A DNA stretch of 9,652 nt from Pseudomonadota bacterium. Its GTDB lineage: Bacteria > Pseudomonadota > Alphaproteobacteria > Rhodospirillales > Casp-alpha2. A program made the position numbers and the translations under genes. Location: the NCBI GenBank assembly GCA_022563215.1, contig JADFNT010000040.1, positions 1-9,652 on the forward strand, given 5' to 3'. Below are positions 1 to 6,146 of the stretch, piece after piece. How positions within the stretch are numbered: the first letter of the stretch is position 1; the number at the start of each line of letters is the position of its first letter. A model generated the notes under the pieces. The model saw only the letters and a program-made list of their open reading frames with translations, had not been told where the DNA came from and searched no databases.

Positions 1-808
1 TGGCGGCCAGGTTGCGGAGGCGGTGGAGACGGCGGTTCTGGCGCCGGTGTTCGGTGCGGCGGCGTTCATAGGCGGCGATCGTCTTCGGCGCCGGGTTGAC
101 GATGACGTGACCGGCCGAGCCGTCGACGATGACGCACTCTCCTGTTCGCACGCCCCTGGTCAGACCGGCCGCGCCCAGGACCGTCGGCAGCCCCAAGGCC
201 CGGGCCATGATCGCGGTGTGGCCTTCGGCACTGCCGAGCATGGCCGCGGCGCCGGCGATCTGCGCCGGGTCGAGCTGCGCCGTGTCGGCGGGGGTCAATT
301 GTTCGGCGATGACGATGCTGTTTTCCGGCGCCGCCGAAAACGGCTTGATCGGGGTCTTGGTCAGGTTCCTGAGCAGCCGGTTGCCGACTTCACGGATGTC
401 GTCGACCCGGGCGGCGATATAGGAATCGTCCATGGCCTGGAAGACCTTAGCGATGTCGGCGATTTCGGCATTAACGGCGGCTTCGGCGTTGATCTGTTGG
501 TCGGCGATGCGCTGCTCGGCGCCGCGCACCAGGCGCGAATCCTGAAGCATGTGCAGGTAGGCATCGAGGAGGTACGTGAGCTCTTCGCCGGCGGTGCCGG
601 ATTTGGCGGCGGCCCGGGATTGGACGAGGCGGATTTGCCGGCGGGCAAGGCGGACGGCGACTACAAGGCGTTTTTGCTCCTTTTCCACCTGCTTCTTGGG
701 AATCCGGCGTTCGGGCACGTCGACGGCGCCGCTTTCGCGGACATACGCCGTCCCGATGGCGATCCCCGCCGCCACGCCCAGTCCGTCGAAATGTTGTTCC
801 TTGGTCAT
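1..808 (-). CDS. ptsI: PTS enzyme I (EI), C-terminal part beyond the window
   Basis: Phosphoenolpyruvate-protein phosphotransferase, the cytoplasmic first enzyme of the PTS: it takes phosphate from PEP onto a histidine and passes it to HPr. The window holds 269 codons from the ATG at 808. Residues 1-140 match the N-terminal HPr-binding region. The swivelling phosphohistidine domain follows, with the active-site block GSAEGHTAIMARALG, where His197 corresponds to E. coli His189. The PEP-binding barrel lies beyond base 1. The start has a good ribosome site (GCAGGA, 5-6 bases upstream). It follows ptsH by 40 bases, in which there is a small GGGCC/GGCCC hairpin (822-836). The residues before the histidine are AEG, not the TS of the E. 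coli GGRTSH block. There is no N-terminal GAF domain, so it resembles plain EI rather than PtsP at this end. A long open frame on the other strand here is only its shadow. Confidence 0.95.
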   Translation of the reverse strand, partial: MTKEQHFDGLGVAAGIAIGTAYVRESGAVDVPERRIPKKQVEKEQKRLVVAVRLARRQIRLVQSRAAAKSGTAGEELTYLLDAYLHMLQDSRLVRGAEQRIADQQINAEAAVNAEIADIAKVFQAMDDSYIAARVDDIREVGNRLLRNLTKTPIKPFSAAPENSIVIAEQLTPADTAQLDPAQIAGAAAMLGSAEGHTAIMARALGLPTVLGAAGLTRGVRTGECVIVDGSAGHVIVNPAPKTIAAYERRRTEHRRQNRRLHRLRNLAA

Positions 809-848
809 CGAATTCCTGCCAGGGCCGGTCAGGCCCGCGAATGGGTTT

Positions 849-1217
849 TCAGGTTTTTCCCTGAGCGTCGTCTTCCTCGAAGCGGTCGGCGATCAACGCC
901 ACCAGCGCCTCGATGACGGCATCGGCGTCGGGCCCGTCGGCGATCAGGTCGACATCGCTTCCCGGCGTTGCCGCCAGCATCATCAGCCCCATGATCGACA
1001 GCCCGGAAACCGTCTGCTCGCCCTTGCTTACCGTCACCTGGGCATCGTAGGCGCCGACGGTCTTGGCGAACTTCGCCGCCGCACGGGCGTGCAGGCCGCG
1101 GGAATTAATGATGGTCACCTGGCGGCGGACGGTGCCGCCGTCCGCCTCGCCGCCCGCCCCGACTGAGGCATCGGACGCCGGTTCCGCTTCCCGGGAGGGG
1201 CCGCCGCCGGTGCTCAT
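849..1217 (-). CDS. ptsH: HPr phosphocarrier protein with N-terminal extension
   Basis: HPr family protein of 122 residues that carries phosphate from EI to IIA proteins. The fold starts at about residue 31. RGLHARAAAKF contains the phosphorylated His43, and SGLSIMGLMML contains Ser74, the site HprK would modify. The 31-residue distance between the two equals that between His15 and Ser46 in classical HPr. Residues 1-30 are a Gly/Ala/Glu/Ser-rich extension not found in the usual protein of about 88 residues. The ATG at 1217 overlaps the manX stop (ATGA, 4 bases), which supports this start through translational coupling. The only later candidate, a GTG at residue 34, would cut into the first strand. 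The presence of both His and Ser sites agrees with hprK in the same operon. Confidence 0.95.
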   Translation of the reverse strand: MSTGGGPSREAEPASDASVGAGGEADGGTVRRQVTIINSRGLHARAAAKFAKTVGAYDAQVTVSKGEQTVSGLSIMGLMMLAATPGSDVDLIADGPDADAVIEALVALIADRFEEDDAQGKT

Positions 1218-1621
1218 TCCTGGTCCTGGGACAGCAGCTTAGACGCGATGTTGATGTACTTGCGCCCGGCTTCCTGGGCCGCCTCGATGGCGTCGGCCAG
1301 GGGCTCGGTCTTCCGCACGCTGGCCAGCTTGATCAGCATCGGCAGGTTAACGCCGGCGATGACCTCCACGTTCGCCTTGTCCATGACGGAAATCGCCAGA
1401 TTGGACGGCGTGCCGCCGAACATGTCGGTCAACAGCACGACCCCGTCCCCTTCGTCCGCCTTGGCGGCGCTGTCGAGAATTTCGGCCCGGCGCTGTTCCA
1501 TGTCGTCGTCGGGGCCGATGCAGACGGCGATGACGTTCGACTGCGGCCCGACCACGTGCTCCAGCGCCGCGATCAGTTCCTCGGCCAGGCGGCCGTGGGT
1601 CACAAGCACTAAACCGATCAT
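1214..1621 (-). CDS. manX: PTS IIA component, mannose family (ManX-like)
   Basis: Free-standing IIA domain of the mannose family, 135 residues, the usual size. It begins MIGLVLVTHGRLAEEL, with the phosphorylated His9 in strand 1. It has the conserved DMFGGTPSNLA loop (residues 66-76), whose Asp66 neighbours the active histidine in known IIA-Man structures. No IIB, IIC or IID is fused or adjacent, so in this context it is more likely a phosphorylation-dependent regulator than part of a sugar permease, as described for the incomplete PTS of Brucella and Sinorhizobium. The start codon has only a modest AAGGG-type ribosome site. It overlaps ptsH by 4 bases and lies 99 bases downstream of rapZ. 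The target of its phosphorylation cannot be read from the sequence. Confidence 0.93.
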   Translation of the reverse strand: MIGLVLVTHGRLAEELIAALEHVVGPQSNVIAVCIGPDDDMEQRRAEILDSAAKADEGDGVVLLTDMFGGTPSNLAISVMDKANVEVIAGVNLPMLIKLASVRKTEPLADAIEAAQEAGRKYINIASKLLSQDQE

Positions 1622-1680
1622 CTTAAAGCGGCCCTTCCCACATGGCGTGATAATCCCCGGCGGTGCCCCGGGATCAAGGG

Positions 1681-1713
1681 AAAAACTCGATCCGGCGCCG
1701 TCCTTGCCGGGAG
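1681..1713 (-). terminator. Possible weak terminator or attenuator after rapZ
   Basis: On the minus strand, CTC and CCGGC pair with GCCGG and GAG around a 9-base loop (1686-1713), with a 3-base bulge on one side, followed directly by five T's (1681-1685). It lies just after the rapZ stop and before manX, in the longest gap of the PTS part of the operon. The stem is interrupted, so it may only lower read-through, or be a chance hairpin. Confidence 0.3.
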
Positions 1714-1720
1714 TTTGATA

Positions 1721-2569
1721 TCAATTGCCCGATTTGTCCAAGTCCCTGTGGCGCAATTGCAGGTTCCGGTCCTTGCCGTCGAGCCAGCGGGCCAGTTTTT
1801 CGGCAACGAAAACAGAGCGATGGCGGCCGCCGGTGCACCCAAAGGCAATGGTCAGATAGCTCTTACCCTCATCGGCGTAACCGATGAGCAGGGGCTCGAG
1901 GAGCCGCGTCAGGTTGTCGAGAAACGGCTGAAACCGTTCATCGGCGGATATGAATTCCCCGACCGCCTGATCAAGGCCGGAAAGCTCCCTCAGGTCCAAA
2001 TCGTAATGGGGGTTTTTCAGGAACCGGACGTCGAAAACCAGATCCGCATCCCTGGGCAGGCCGCGGCGGTACGAAAAAGAGGTCACGAAGACGCTAAGCT
2101 GGCCTTCGCCCTCCAACCCGAAATGGCCTTCGAGGGTACGCTTCAAATCGGCCAGGGCCATTTCTGAGGTATCGACGATGATGTTGGCCTGTTTCTGGAC
2201 GTCAGCCATCAGGACCCTTTCCCGCCTGAGCCCGTCGCTGACCGGGCGGTCGTCGGCCAGGGGATGGCGGCGGCGGGTTTCCTCGAAGCGCCGGACCAGA
2301 ACATCGTCGTCGCAATCCAGGAACAGCAGCTTGACGTCTATATCGGGACGTTCGACCAGGGTGTTCAGTGTGCCGAGGAATCCGGCGGCGTTGAAATCCC
2401 GGGTGCGGATGTCGATGCCGATGGCGACGGGTTGCGAAAATTTCCCGGGGCTGACCATGCGGCCGATGAGCGATACCGGCAGGTTGTCCACCGCCTCATA
2501 GCCCAAATCCTCGAGCACCTTCAGGGCCGAACTTTTGCCGGCGCCGGAAACCCCCGTCACCAGGACCAA
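1721..2569 (-). CDS. rapZ: RapZ (RNase adapter / YvcJ-type P-loop protein), N-terminal frame in doubt
   Basis: RapZ family nucleotide-binding protein. In E. coli it presents the sRNA GlmZ to RNase E and so controls glucosamine-6-phosphate synthesis; in Bacillus YvcJ hydrolyses nucleotides. The role in Alphaproteobacteria is less certain. Visible are Walker A GVSGAGKSS (residues 6-14), EAVDNLP, IDIRTRD (52-58) and the C-terminal FGCTGGRHRS block (243-252), so the body is complete and intact. The 282 residues quoted start at a TTG (2569) with no ribosome site. The only good start, an ATG at 2607 preceded by TGAGGA, is in another frame and stops after 16 codons. One extra A in the A7 run (2592-2598) would join it in frame and give MSKKKNRPAPPTP before LVLVTGVSG, a natural RapZ beginning of 295 residues in all. 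The cause is a sequence error, a slippage site or a real mutation (see findings). It starts 10 bases after hprK stops. Confidence 0.9.
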   Translation of the reverse strand: MVLVTGVSGAGKSSALKVLEDLGYEAVDNLPVSLIGRMVSPGKFSQPVAIGIDIRTRDFNAAGFLGTLNTLVERPDIDVKLLFLDCDDDVLVRRFEETRRRHPLADDRPVSDGLRRERVLMADVQKQANIIVDTSEMALADLKRTLEGHFGLEGEGQLSVFVTSFSYRRGLPRDADLVFDVRFLKNPHYDLDLRELSGLDQAVGEFISADERFQPFLDNLTRLLEPLLIGYADEGKSYLTIAFGCTGGRHRSVFVAEKLARWLDGKDRNLQLRHRDLDKSGN

Positions 2570-2617
2570 CGGCGTCGGCGGGGCTGGTCTGTTTTTTTCT
2601 TGCTCATGGTGTCCTCA

Positions 2618-3037
2618 TTATAGCGCCCCCGCGACCATCAGGGCGGCGCGAACCTTGGCCGCCGCCGACGCCTCGAACGCATGGAGCCGGACCACGGGCA
2701 CGTCGACCCCCAGGAGAGTCGTCGTCGCCTCTTTGGGCACTCGTTCGACGTTTTCTGGGTCTACTAATTCGACCACCAGGGCGAGAACCGTTTGCGGGAC
2801 CGCGTCTTTCTCCAGGACGCCCAGGCCCCGGACTTCCATGCGCCCGGCAATTTCCCGGGGCGCCGAGGCGACGAGACGCCCGTCGGCCAGCGCCAAATCG
2901 GTACGGTCGTCGGCAACAAGCCGGGCGCCGCTGTCGATCAACCTCAGCGCCAAGTCCGATTTACCACTCCCCGACGGTCCCGACAGCAAGACCCCGGACC
3001 CGTCGATATCGATAGTGGTGGCGTGAATCTGCTCCAT
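2618..3037 (-). CDS. hprK: HPr kinase/phosphorylase, short alphaproteobacterial form
   Basis: HPr(Ser) kinase/phosphorylase catalytic domain, 139 residues. It phosphorylates HPr on the regulatory serine with ATP and removes it by phosphorolysis. Walker A is GPSGSGKS (20-27), the catalytic acidic pair is VADD (43-44), and the family signature MEVRGLGVLEKDA is at 67-79. The N-terminal domain found in the Firmicutes enzyme (about 310 residues) is absent, which is normal in Alphaproteobacteria and not a truncation. Ser74 of the HPr in the same operon is the expected substrate. It starts 45 bases after chvG, in a gap that contains a 12-bp tandem repeat. The ribosome site is poor, so translation may depend on coupling to chvG. 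It ends 10 bases before the rapZ ATG. Confidence 0.95.
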   Translation of the reverse strand: MEQIHATTIDIDGSGVLLSGPSGSGKSDLALRLIDSGARLVADDRTDLALADGRLVASAPREIAGRMEVRGLGVLEKDAVPQTVLALVVELVDPENVERVPKEATTTLLGVDVPVVRLHAFEASAAAKVRAALMVAGAL

Positions 3038-3066
3038 CCACGGTAAGCGTGGAGCCCCCCAGGGGA

Positions 3067-3090
3067 CCTGTCAACCGGCCTGTCAACCGG
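3067..3090. repeat. 12-bp perfect tandem duplication at the chvG stop codon
   Basis: CCTGTCAACCGG occurs twice head to tail (3067-3078 and 3079-3090). The second copy contains the chvG stop. Read on the minus strand, the first copy repeats the same TGA in the same frame, giving a double stop. It looks like a recent slippage duplication. Confidence 0.85.
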
Positions 3091-4723
3091 CCGGCAGGCG
3101 GACGGAAAACCGGGCCCCCAGAACCTCGCCTGACGGCCCGGTGCGGTTGGTGGCGAAAAGCCGGCCACCGTGGGTGTCGACGATCTGGCGGGAGATGCTC
3201 AAACCGAGTCCCGAATGGATGCCGAACTTCTCCGATTCCGGACGCTGGGTGTAAAAACGCTCGAAAACGGCTTCTTCCTTGTCGGCCGGGATGCCGGGAC
3301 CGTCGTCGTCTATATGGACGACGATCCAGCCGTTTTCGCGCGAAGTGGTGATAGTAATGATACCTTCGCCGGGGCTGAAGGACCGGGCATTGGTCAGCAG
3401 GTTGCGAAATACCTGGGCTAGGCGGCTCTCGATGCCGTCGACCATTAGCGGTCCGCTATCACCGGCGGTGTTTTCAAGGCGTATCCGGGGGCCGCCGTCG
3501 GTGGTGTCGTCATGCACTTCGACAAGAATCGCCAGCATGGCGCCGATGTCCACCGGCTCGGTCTCGGCCCGGGACAGTTCCGCATCCAGGCGCGAGGCAT
3601 CGGATATGTCGCTGATCAGCCTGTCCAGGCGGATGACGTCCTCTTGGATAATGGCCATCATCTTGCGCTGCTGTTCCGGGTCTTTCAGCCGCGCCGTGGT
3701 TTCCACCGCGCTCCTCAGAGACGTCAGGGGGTTCTTGATCTCGTGCGCCACGTCGGCGGCGAAACTTTCGATGGCGTCCATCCGGATCCACAGGGCAATG
3801 GTCATTTCCGACAGGCTCTCCGCCAGATCGCCGATTTCGTCGTTTCTGCCGGCGAAGTCGGGAATCGTCTGCTGACGGCCGTGGTCACGGCGCACCAACT
3901 CCGCGGCGATGGCGAGGCGCCGGATCGGGCGGACGATGGTGCTGGCCAAATATATCGACAACAACACCGTCACCCCCAAGGCGACGGCGAAAATCTTCAG
4001 GATATCCAGACGCACCTCCAGAAGCGCGTTGTCGATGGCCTGCGATCCCCGGGTCAGCATCAACACCCCGAGCACGTGTTTGTAGCGCTGCACCGGAACG
4101 GCGACGCTGAGAATCAGGCGGTCGCCCCCGGTGCTTCGTACCATGCGCGCCCTTTCGCCCAAAAGCGACTTGACGGCTTCCGGGTAGTCGCGGGCGTGTT
4201 GGCGGGATTGTTCACGGTAGACCTGGAAGACTTCCTGGCTCGTCAGGCGGCGTATGAGCCGGTCATAGACCTCCAAAACGGCGGGCAGAACCCCGCCTTC
4301 GGCGCCCGGGGGCGGTAACGCCTCGATCCTGACCAGGCCGCCGGGTCCCATCAGACGCCGGGAATCGGCGATAAGGGATCCGTTTTTGCTGAAAAGCCGG
4401 GCCCGGGTTCCCGTCGTTTCCACCAACCGGCGAACGATCTGATTGGAAATTTCAGAAACCAGTTGCTGGCCGGAGGGACTGAGGGCGGTGACGGCGCCTT
4501 CGCCCAGGGCGGCGGCGAACATCTCCGCCTGAACGCCAAGCGATTTCAGTTCCGCGTCGATCAGGTTCCGGCGGTATTCGCCGAGATACAGAATTCCGCT
4601 GACAAGGACGCCGAGCGCAATCACGTTGACCGTCAGGATACGCCGGGTCAGCGGCGAGAAAATACGCCCGCCGAGGCGGGGTGCGTTCTTATCCTTCTGC
4701 TGTTTTTCCGAACCCCGTGCCAT
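3083..4723 (-). CDS. chvG: Sensor histidine kinase ChvG (ExoS/BvrS family)
   Basis: Membrane sensor kinase of 546 residues that phosphorylates ChvI in response to envelope or acid stress in rhizobia, Agrobacterium and Brucella. Order: a charged cytoplasmic N-terminus (1-28), membrane segment 1 (about 29-48), a periplasmic sensing domain (about 49-240), membrane segment 2 (about 241-264), HAMP (about 265-315), and a dimerisation domain with SFAADVAHEIKNPLTSLRSA, where His327 is the phosphorylation site. The ATPase domain has N box NLLTNARSFSP (Asn445), G1 DDDGPGIP (472-479), F box VFERFY and G2 GLGLSISRQIVDTHGG (505-520). All catalytic elements are intact. The ATG at 4723 has no clear ribosome site of its own. 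It lies 6 bases after the stop of a small ORF inside the insertion that separates it from chvI, so translational coupling is plausible. Confidence 0.95.
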   Translation of the reverse strand: MARGSEKQQKDKNAPRLGGRIFSPLTRRILTVNVIALGVLVSGILYLGEYRRNLIDAELKSLGVQAEMFAAALGEGAVTALSPSGQQLVSEISNQIVRRLVETTGTRARLFSKNGSLIADSRRLMGPGGLVRIEALPPPGAEGGVLPAVLEVYDRLIRRLTSQEVFQVYREQSRQHARDYPEAVKSLLGERARMVRSTGGDRLILSVAVPVQRYKHVLGVLMLTRGSQAIDNALLEVRLDILKIFAVALGVTVLLSIYLASTIVRPIRRLAIAAELVRRDHGRQQTIPDFAGRNDEIGDLAESLSEMTIALWIRMDAIESFAADVAHEIKNPLTSLRSAVETTARLKDPEQQRKMMAIIQEDVIRLDRLISDISDASRLDAELSRAETEPVDIGAMLAILVEVHDDTTDGGPRIRLENTAGDSGPLMVDGIESRLAQVFRNLLTNARSFSPGEGIITITTSRENGWIVVHIDDDGPGIPADKEEAVFERFYTQRPESEKFGIHSGLGLSISRQIVDTHGGRLFATNRTGPSGEVLGARFSVRLPAG

Positions 4724-4729
4724 GCCGTT

Positions 4730-4927
4730 CTAGGTCATGAACTCATAAATGGAGATGAGCTGTGATCGGCAGATGGTCCGTTTCGGCAGGAAGGGGCGCG
4801 AAAGCGGGGCCAGAGCTCCGGTGAGGGCGCCTGACGCACCGAAACGGACCATATGCCGACCCCTTTTGGGGCGCGGTTCTTTTGCCCACTGGGCATCGTC
4901 GGGTCGTCGGTCATGATGCTTTGGCAT
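4730..4927 (-). CDS. Small ORF (65 aa) within the inserted element, unknown function
   Basis: ATG at 4927 is preceded by AGGAGG at the ideal distance of 5 bases, the strongest ribosome site in the window, with an additional AAGGAG further up. The predicted product is basic, beginning MPKHHDRRPDDAQWAKEP, with a weakly hydrophobic middle (GASGALTGALAPL) and a C-terminus (about ISIYEFMT) encoded by the terminal inverted repeat. I recognise no family. The stop TAG lies 6 bases before chvG's ATG, so ribosomes finishing here could start chvG. The reading frame is partly forced by the palindromes, so the peptide itself may matter less than the act of translating it. A 6-bp hairpin (TGATGC/GCATCA, 4914-4929) covers the start codon. 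Confidence 0.45.
   Translation of the reverse strand: MPKHHDRRPDDAQWAKEPRPKRGRHMVRFGASGALTGALAPLSRPFLPKRTICRSQLISIYEFMT
4732..4752. repeat. Left terminal inverted repeat (21 bp)
   Basis: This stretch, beginning AGGTCATGAACTCAT, is the exact reverse complement of 4982-5002. Similarity continues inward with mismatches for about 13 more bases and includes CTGTGA in both arms. Confidence 0.95.
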
Positions 4928-5000
4928 CAATCCCTCCTAACTCCTTGCCAGTGGACAAAATAACACGCGTCACAGTTGTCGCCATTTATGAGTTCATGAC
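4734..5000. mobile_element. MITE-like insertion between chvI and chvG
   Basis: About 267 bp bounded by perfect terminal inverted repeats and carrying no transposase. Just outside are CTAG (4730-4733) and CTGG (5001-5004), which could be a 4-bp target duplication with one later change. CTAG-type targets are known for part of the IS5 family, but I cannot name the parent element. It fills almost the entire gap between chvI (stop at 5014) and chvG (start at 4723). Removing it with one target copy leaves about 19 bp, a normal operon spacing. Inside are a second large palindrome (4767-4858) and a 65-codon ORF with a strong ribosome site facing chvG. Confidence 0.7.
4767..4858. repeat. Internal long palindrome of the element
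   Basis: 4767-4786 (starting CGGCAGATGGTCC) is the reverse complement of 4839-4858 with one mismatch in 20, around a 52-base spacer. In RNA it would form a very stable hairpin in the chvI-chvG transcript. There are no T's after it on either strand that would make it a classical terminator. Confidence 0.85.
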
Positions 5001-5002
5001 CT
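4982..5002. repeat. Right terminal inverted repeat (21 bp)
   Basis: Exact reverse complement of 4732-4752. It ends 11 bases before the last base of the chvI stop codon on the opposite side of the element. Confidence 0.95.
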
Positions 5003-5013
5003 GGTGGATAAAA

Positions 5014-5706
5014 TCACCCTCCGCGATACCGATAGCCGACGCCGTAAAGGGTTTCGATCTCGGCGAATTCCTCGTCCTCGTTCTTGAATTTACGGCGCAG
5101 GCGCTTGATATGGCTGTCGATGGTCCGGTCATCGACGTAAATATGTTCCCCATAGGCCGCGTCGATCAATTGATCGCGATTCTTGACGTGGCCGGGCCGG
5201 CGGGCGAGCGCCTCGACCAGCAGGAATTCGGTGACCGTCAGGTTCACCTCCTTATCCTTCCAGGTGCAAAGGTGGCGTGAGGAATCAAGAATAAGGTCCC
5301 CCCGGCGCAGGACGTCCTTCTTGTCTTGTTCGATTTCGCCTGGTTCGTGGCGGCGCAGGACGGCCCTGATCCGTTCCAGCAAAAGCCGCTGGGAAAACGG
5401 TTTCTTGATGTAATCGTCGGCGCCCATGCGCAGACCCATGACTTCGTCGATTTCATCGTCCTTGGAGGTCAGGAATATGACCGGCAGGTTGGTCTTTTTA
5501 CGCAGGTTGCCGAGCAGTTCCATGCCGTCCATGCGCGGCATCTTGATATCGAGAATGGCCAGGTCCACAGGCCGCCGGGCGATCCCGTCCAGGGCCTCGA
5601 CGCCGTCCACGTAGGTGTCGACGCTATAGCCTTCGTCCTCAAGCGCGGCCGAAAGCGAAGCGAGGATGTTCTGGTCGTCGTCGACGAGGGCGATGGTATG
5701 GGGCAT
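5014..5706 (-). CDS. chvI: Response regulator ChvI (OmpR family, BvrR-like)
   Basis: DNA-binding response regulator of 230 residues, the partner of ChvG. The receiver domain (about 1-120) has the acidic pocket VDDD (8-11), phosphoacceptor Asp53 in [13 protein letters not shown], the switch Thr in IFLTSKDDE and Lys in YIKKPFS. The C-terminal winged helix of OmpR type (about 130-230) includes [32 protein letters not shown] and a terminal hairpin YGVGYRY. I take the ATG at 5706, not the TTG one codon earlier, because AAGGA lies about 9 bases upstream of it. In related bacteria ChvI/BvrR controls envelope genes, and in Brucella also pckA and PTS genes, which fits the surroundings. It is the first gene of the minus-strand operon. 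Confidence 0.96.
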   Translation of the reverse strand: MPHTIALVDDDQNILASLSAALEDEGYSVDTYVDGVEALDGIARRPVDLAILDIKMPRMDGMELLGNLRKKTNLPVIFLTSKDDEIDEVMGLRMGADDYIKKPFSQRLLLERIRAVLRRHEPGEIEQDKKDVLRRGDLILDSSRHLCTWKDKEVNLTVTEFLLVEALARRPGHVKNRDQLIDAAYGEHIYVDDRTIDSHIKRLRRKFKNEDEEFAEIETLYGVGYRYRGG

Positions 5707-5752
5707 CAAAATGGTCCTTTTGGGTGGCGGAGAAGGATTGCCGTTGAGTTTC

Positions 5753-5764
5753 AGGCAAATGCCT
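5753..5764. repeat. Short perfect palindrome in the chvI leader
   Basis: AGGCAAATGCCT (5-bp arms, 2-bp centre) lies between the chvI -10 box and its start codon. It could be an operator or a small leader hairpin; nothing in the sequence decides. Confidence 0.35.
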
Positions 5765-5783
5765 AAAGGTGATTTATGGCGAA

Positions 5784-5812
5784 ATTATAGCCATTTGAAG
5801 GGTGTGGTAACG
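5784..5812 (-). promoter_or_regulatory. Probable promoter of the chvI operon
   Basis: On the minus strand a perfect TATAAT lies at 5789-5784, with TG four bases upstream of it (TGGCTATAAT). The -35 region at 17 bases (CGTTAC, 5812-5807) is poor, which suggests dependence on an activator or on the near-extended -10. It would give a leader of about 70 bases. Confidence 0.5.
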
Positions 5813-5834
5813 AAAAACTGTCCCGGCTTGGCGA

Positions 5835-5864
5835 TTGACGCTTTGGCGGACGCCGTCTTATAGT
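5835..5864 (+). promoter_or_regulatory. Sigma-70-type promoter of the cobalamin riboswitch operon
   Basis: TTGACG (5835-5840) and TATAGT (5859-5864), 18 bases apart. Transcription would start near 5871, just before the first riboswitch helix. It is divergent from and about 45 bases away from the chvI promoter. Confidence 0.65.
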
Positions 5865-5872
5865 CGTTTTGT

Positions 5873-6060
5873 ACGGTTCCCCAAGGGCGAAAAAGCCTGG
5901 GGATTAAAAGGGAACACGGAGGAGTCGACCCAAGAGGGGACTTTCAACCGTGGCTGCCCCCGCAACTGTAAGCGGTGAGTTGATGCGCCCACGATGCCAC
6001 TGGGAAACCGGGAAGGCGGGGCGATGCGAAGAGCCGCAAGCCAGGAGACCTGCCGTCACG
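5873..6060 (+). promoter_or_regulatory. Cobalamin (B12) riboswitch
   Basis: All hallmark segments appear in order: GTTCCC (5876-5881) pairing with GGGAAC (5910-5915); GGGGATTAAAAGGGAACACGG; GCTGCCCCCGCAACTGTAAG around 5953-5972; GCCACTGGGAAACCGGGAAG around 5996-6015; and the B12 box GCCAGGAGACCTGCC (6040-6054). It binds adenosyl- or methylcobalamin in the nascent or finished RNA and normally lowers expression of the genes that follow. It precedes cbtB by about 95 bases, which hold the expression platform. Confidence 0.96.
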
Positions 6061-6099
6061 TGTCATCGCGAACCTGTGGGACGGGGGATTCCGGCGGGG

Positions 6100-6146
6100 C
6101 GGTAAAACCGTAGCGGTGAAGATTCTGTCATTTGACCGCAACGGAG
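6100..6146 (+). promoter_or_regulatory. Riboswitch expression platform (ribosome-site sequestering hairpin)
   Basis: CCGTAGCGGT (6108-6117) can pair with ACCGCAACGG (6135-6144) with a single A-A mismatch. This covers part of the cbtB ribosome site CGGAG (6142-6146). The same CCG can instead pair in CGGT-AAA-ACCG (6100-6110), which would leave the ribosome site free. These two mutually exclusive hairpins and the absence of a T tract point to control of translation rather than termination. Pairings were found by eye. Confidence 0.5.

Noticed and set aside
23..916. 297-codon open frame on the plus strand
   Set aside because: It lies opposite ptsI, whose minus-strand translation carries the EI active-site motif. 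The plus frame is Gly/Arg/Asp-rich with no recognisable domain, a GC-bias shadow.
3067..3090. Two TTGACA hexamers on the minus strand that resemble a -35 box for hprK
   Set aside because: They result from the tandem repeat, and no acceptable -10 box lies 16-19 bases downstream of either.
3512..4318. 268-codon open frame on the plus strand
   Set aside because: Antisense to the chvG kinase core; composition is typical of a shadow and no ribosome site or motif is seen.
4724..5013. CRISPR or integration-site interpretation of the repeats between chvI and chvG
   Set aside because: The repeats are inverted pairs, not regularly spaced direct repeats, and no tRNA or integrase is present.
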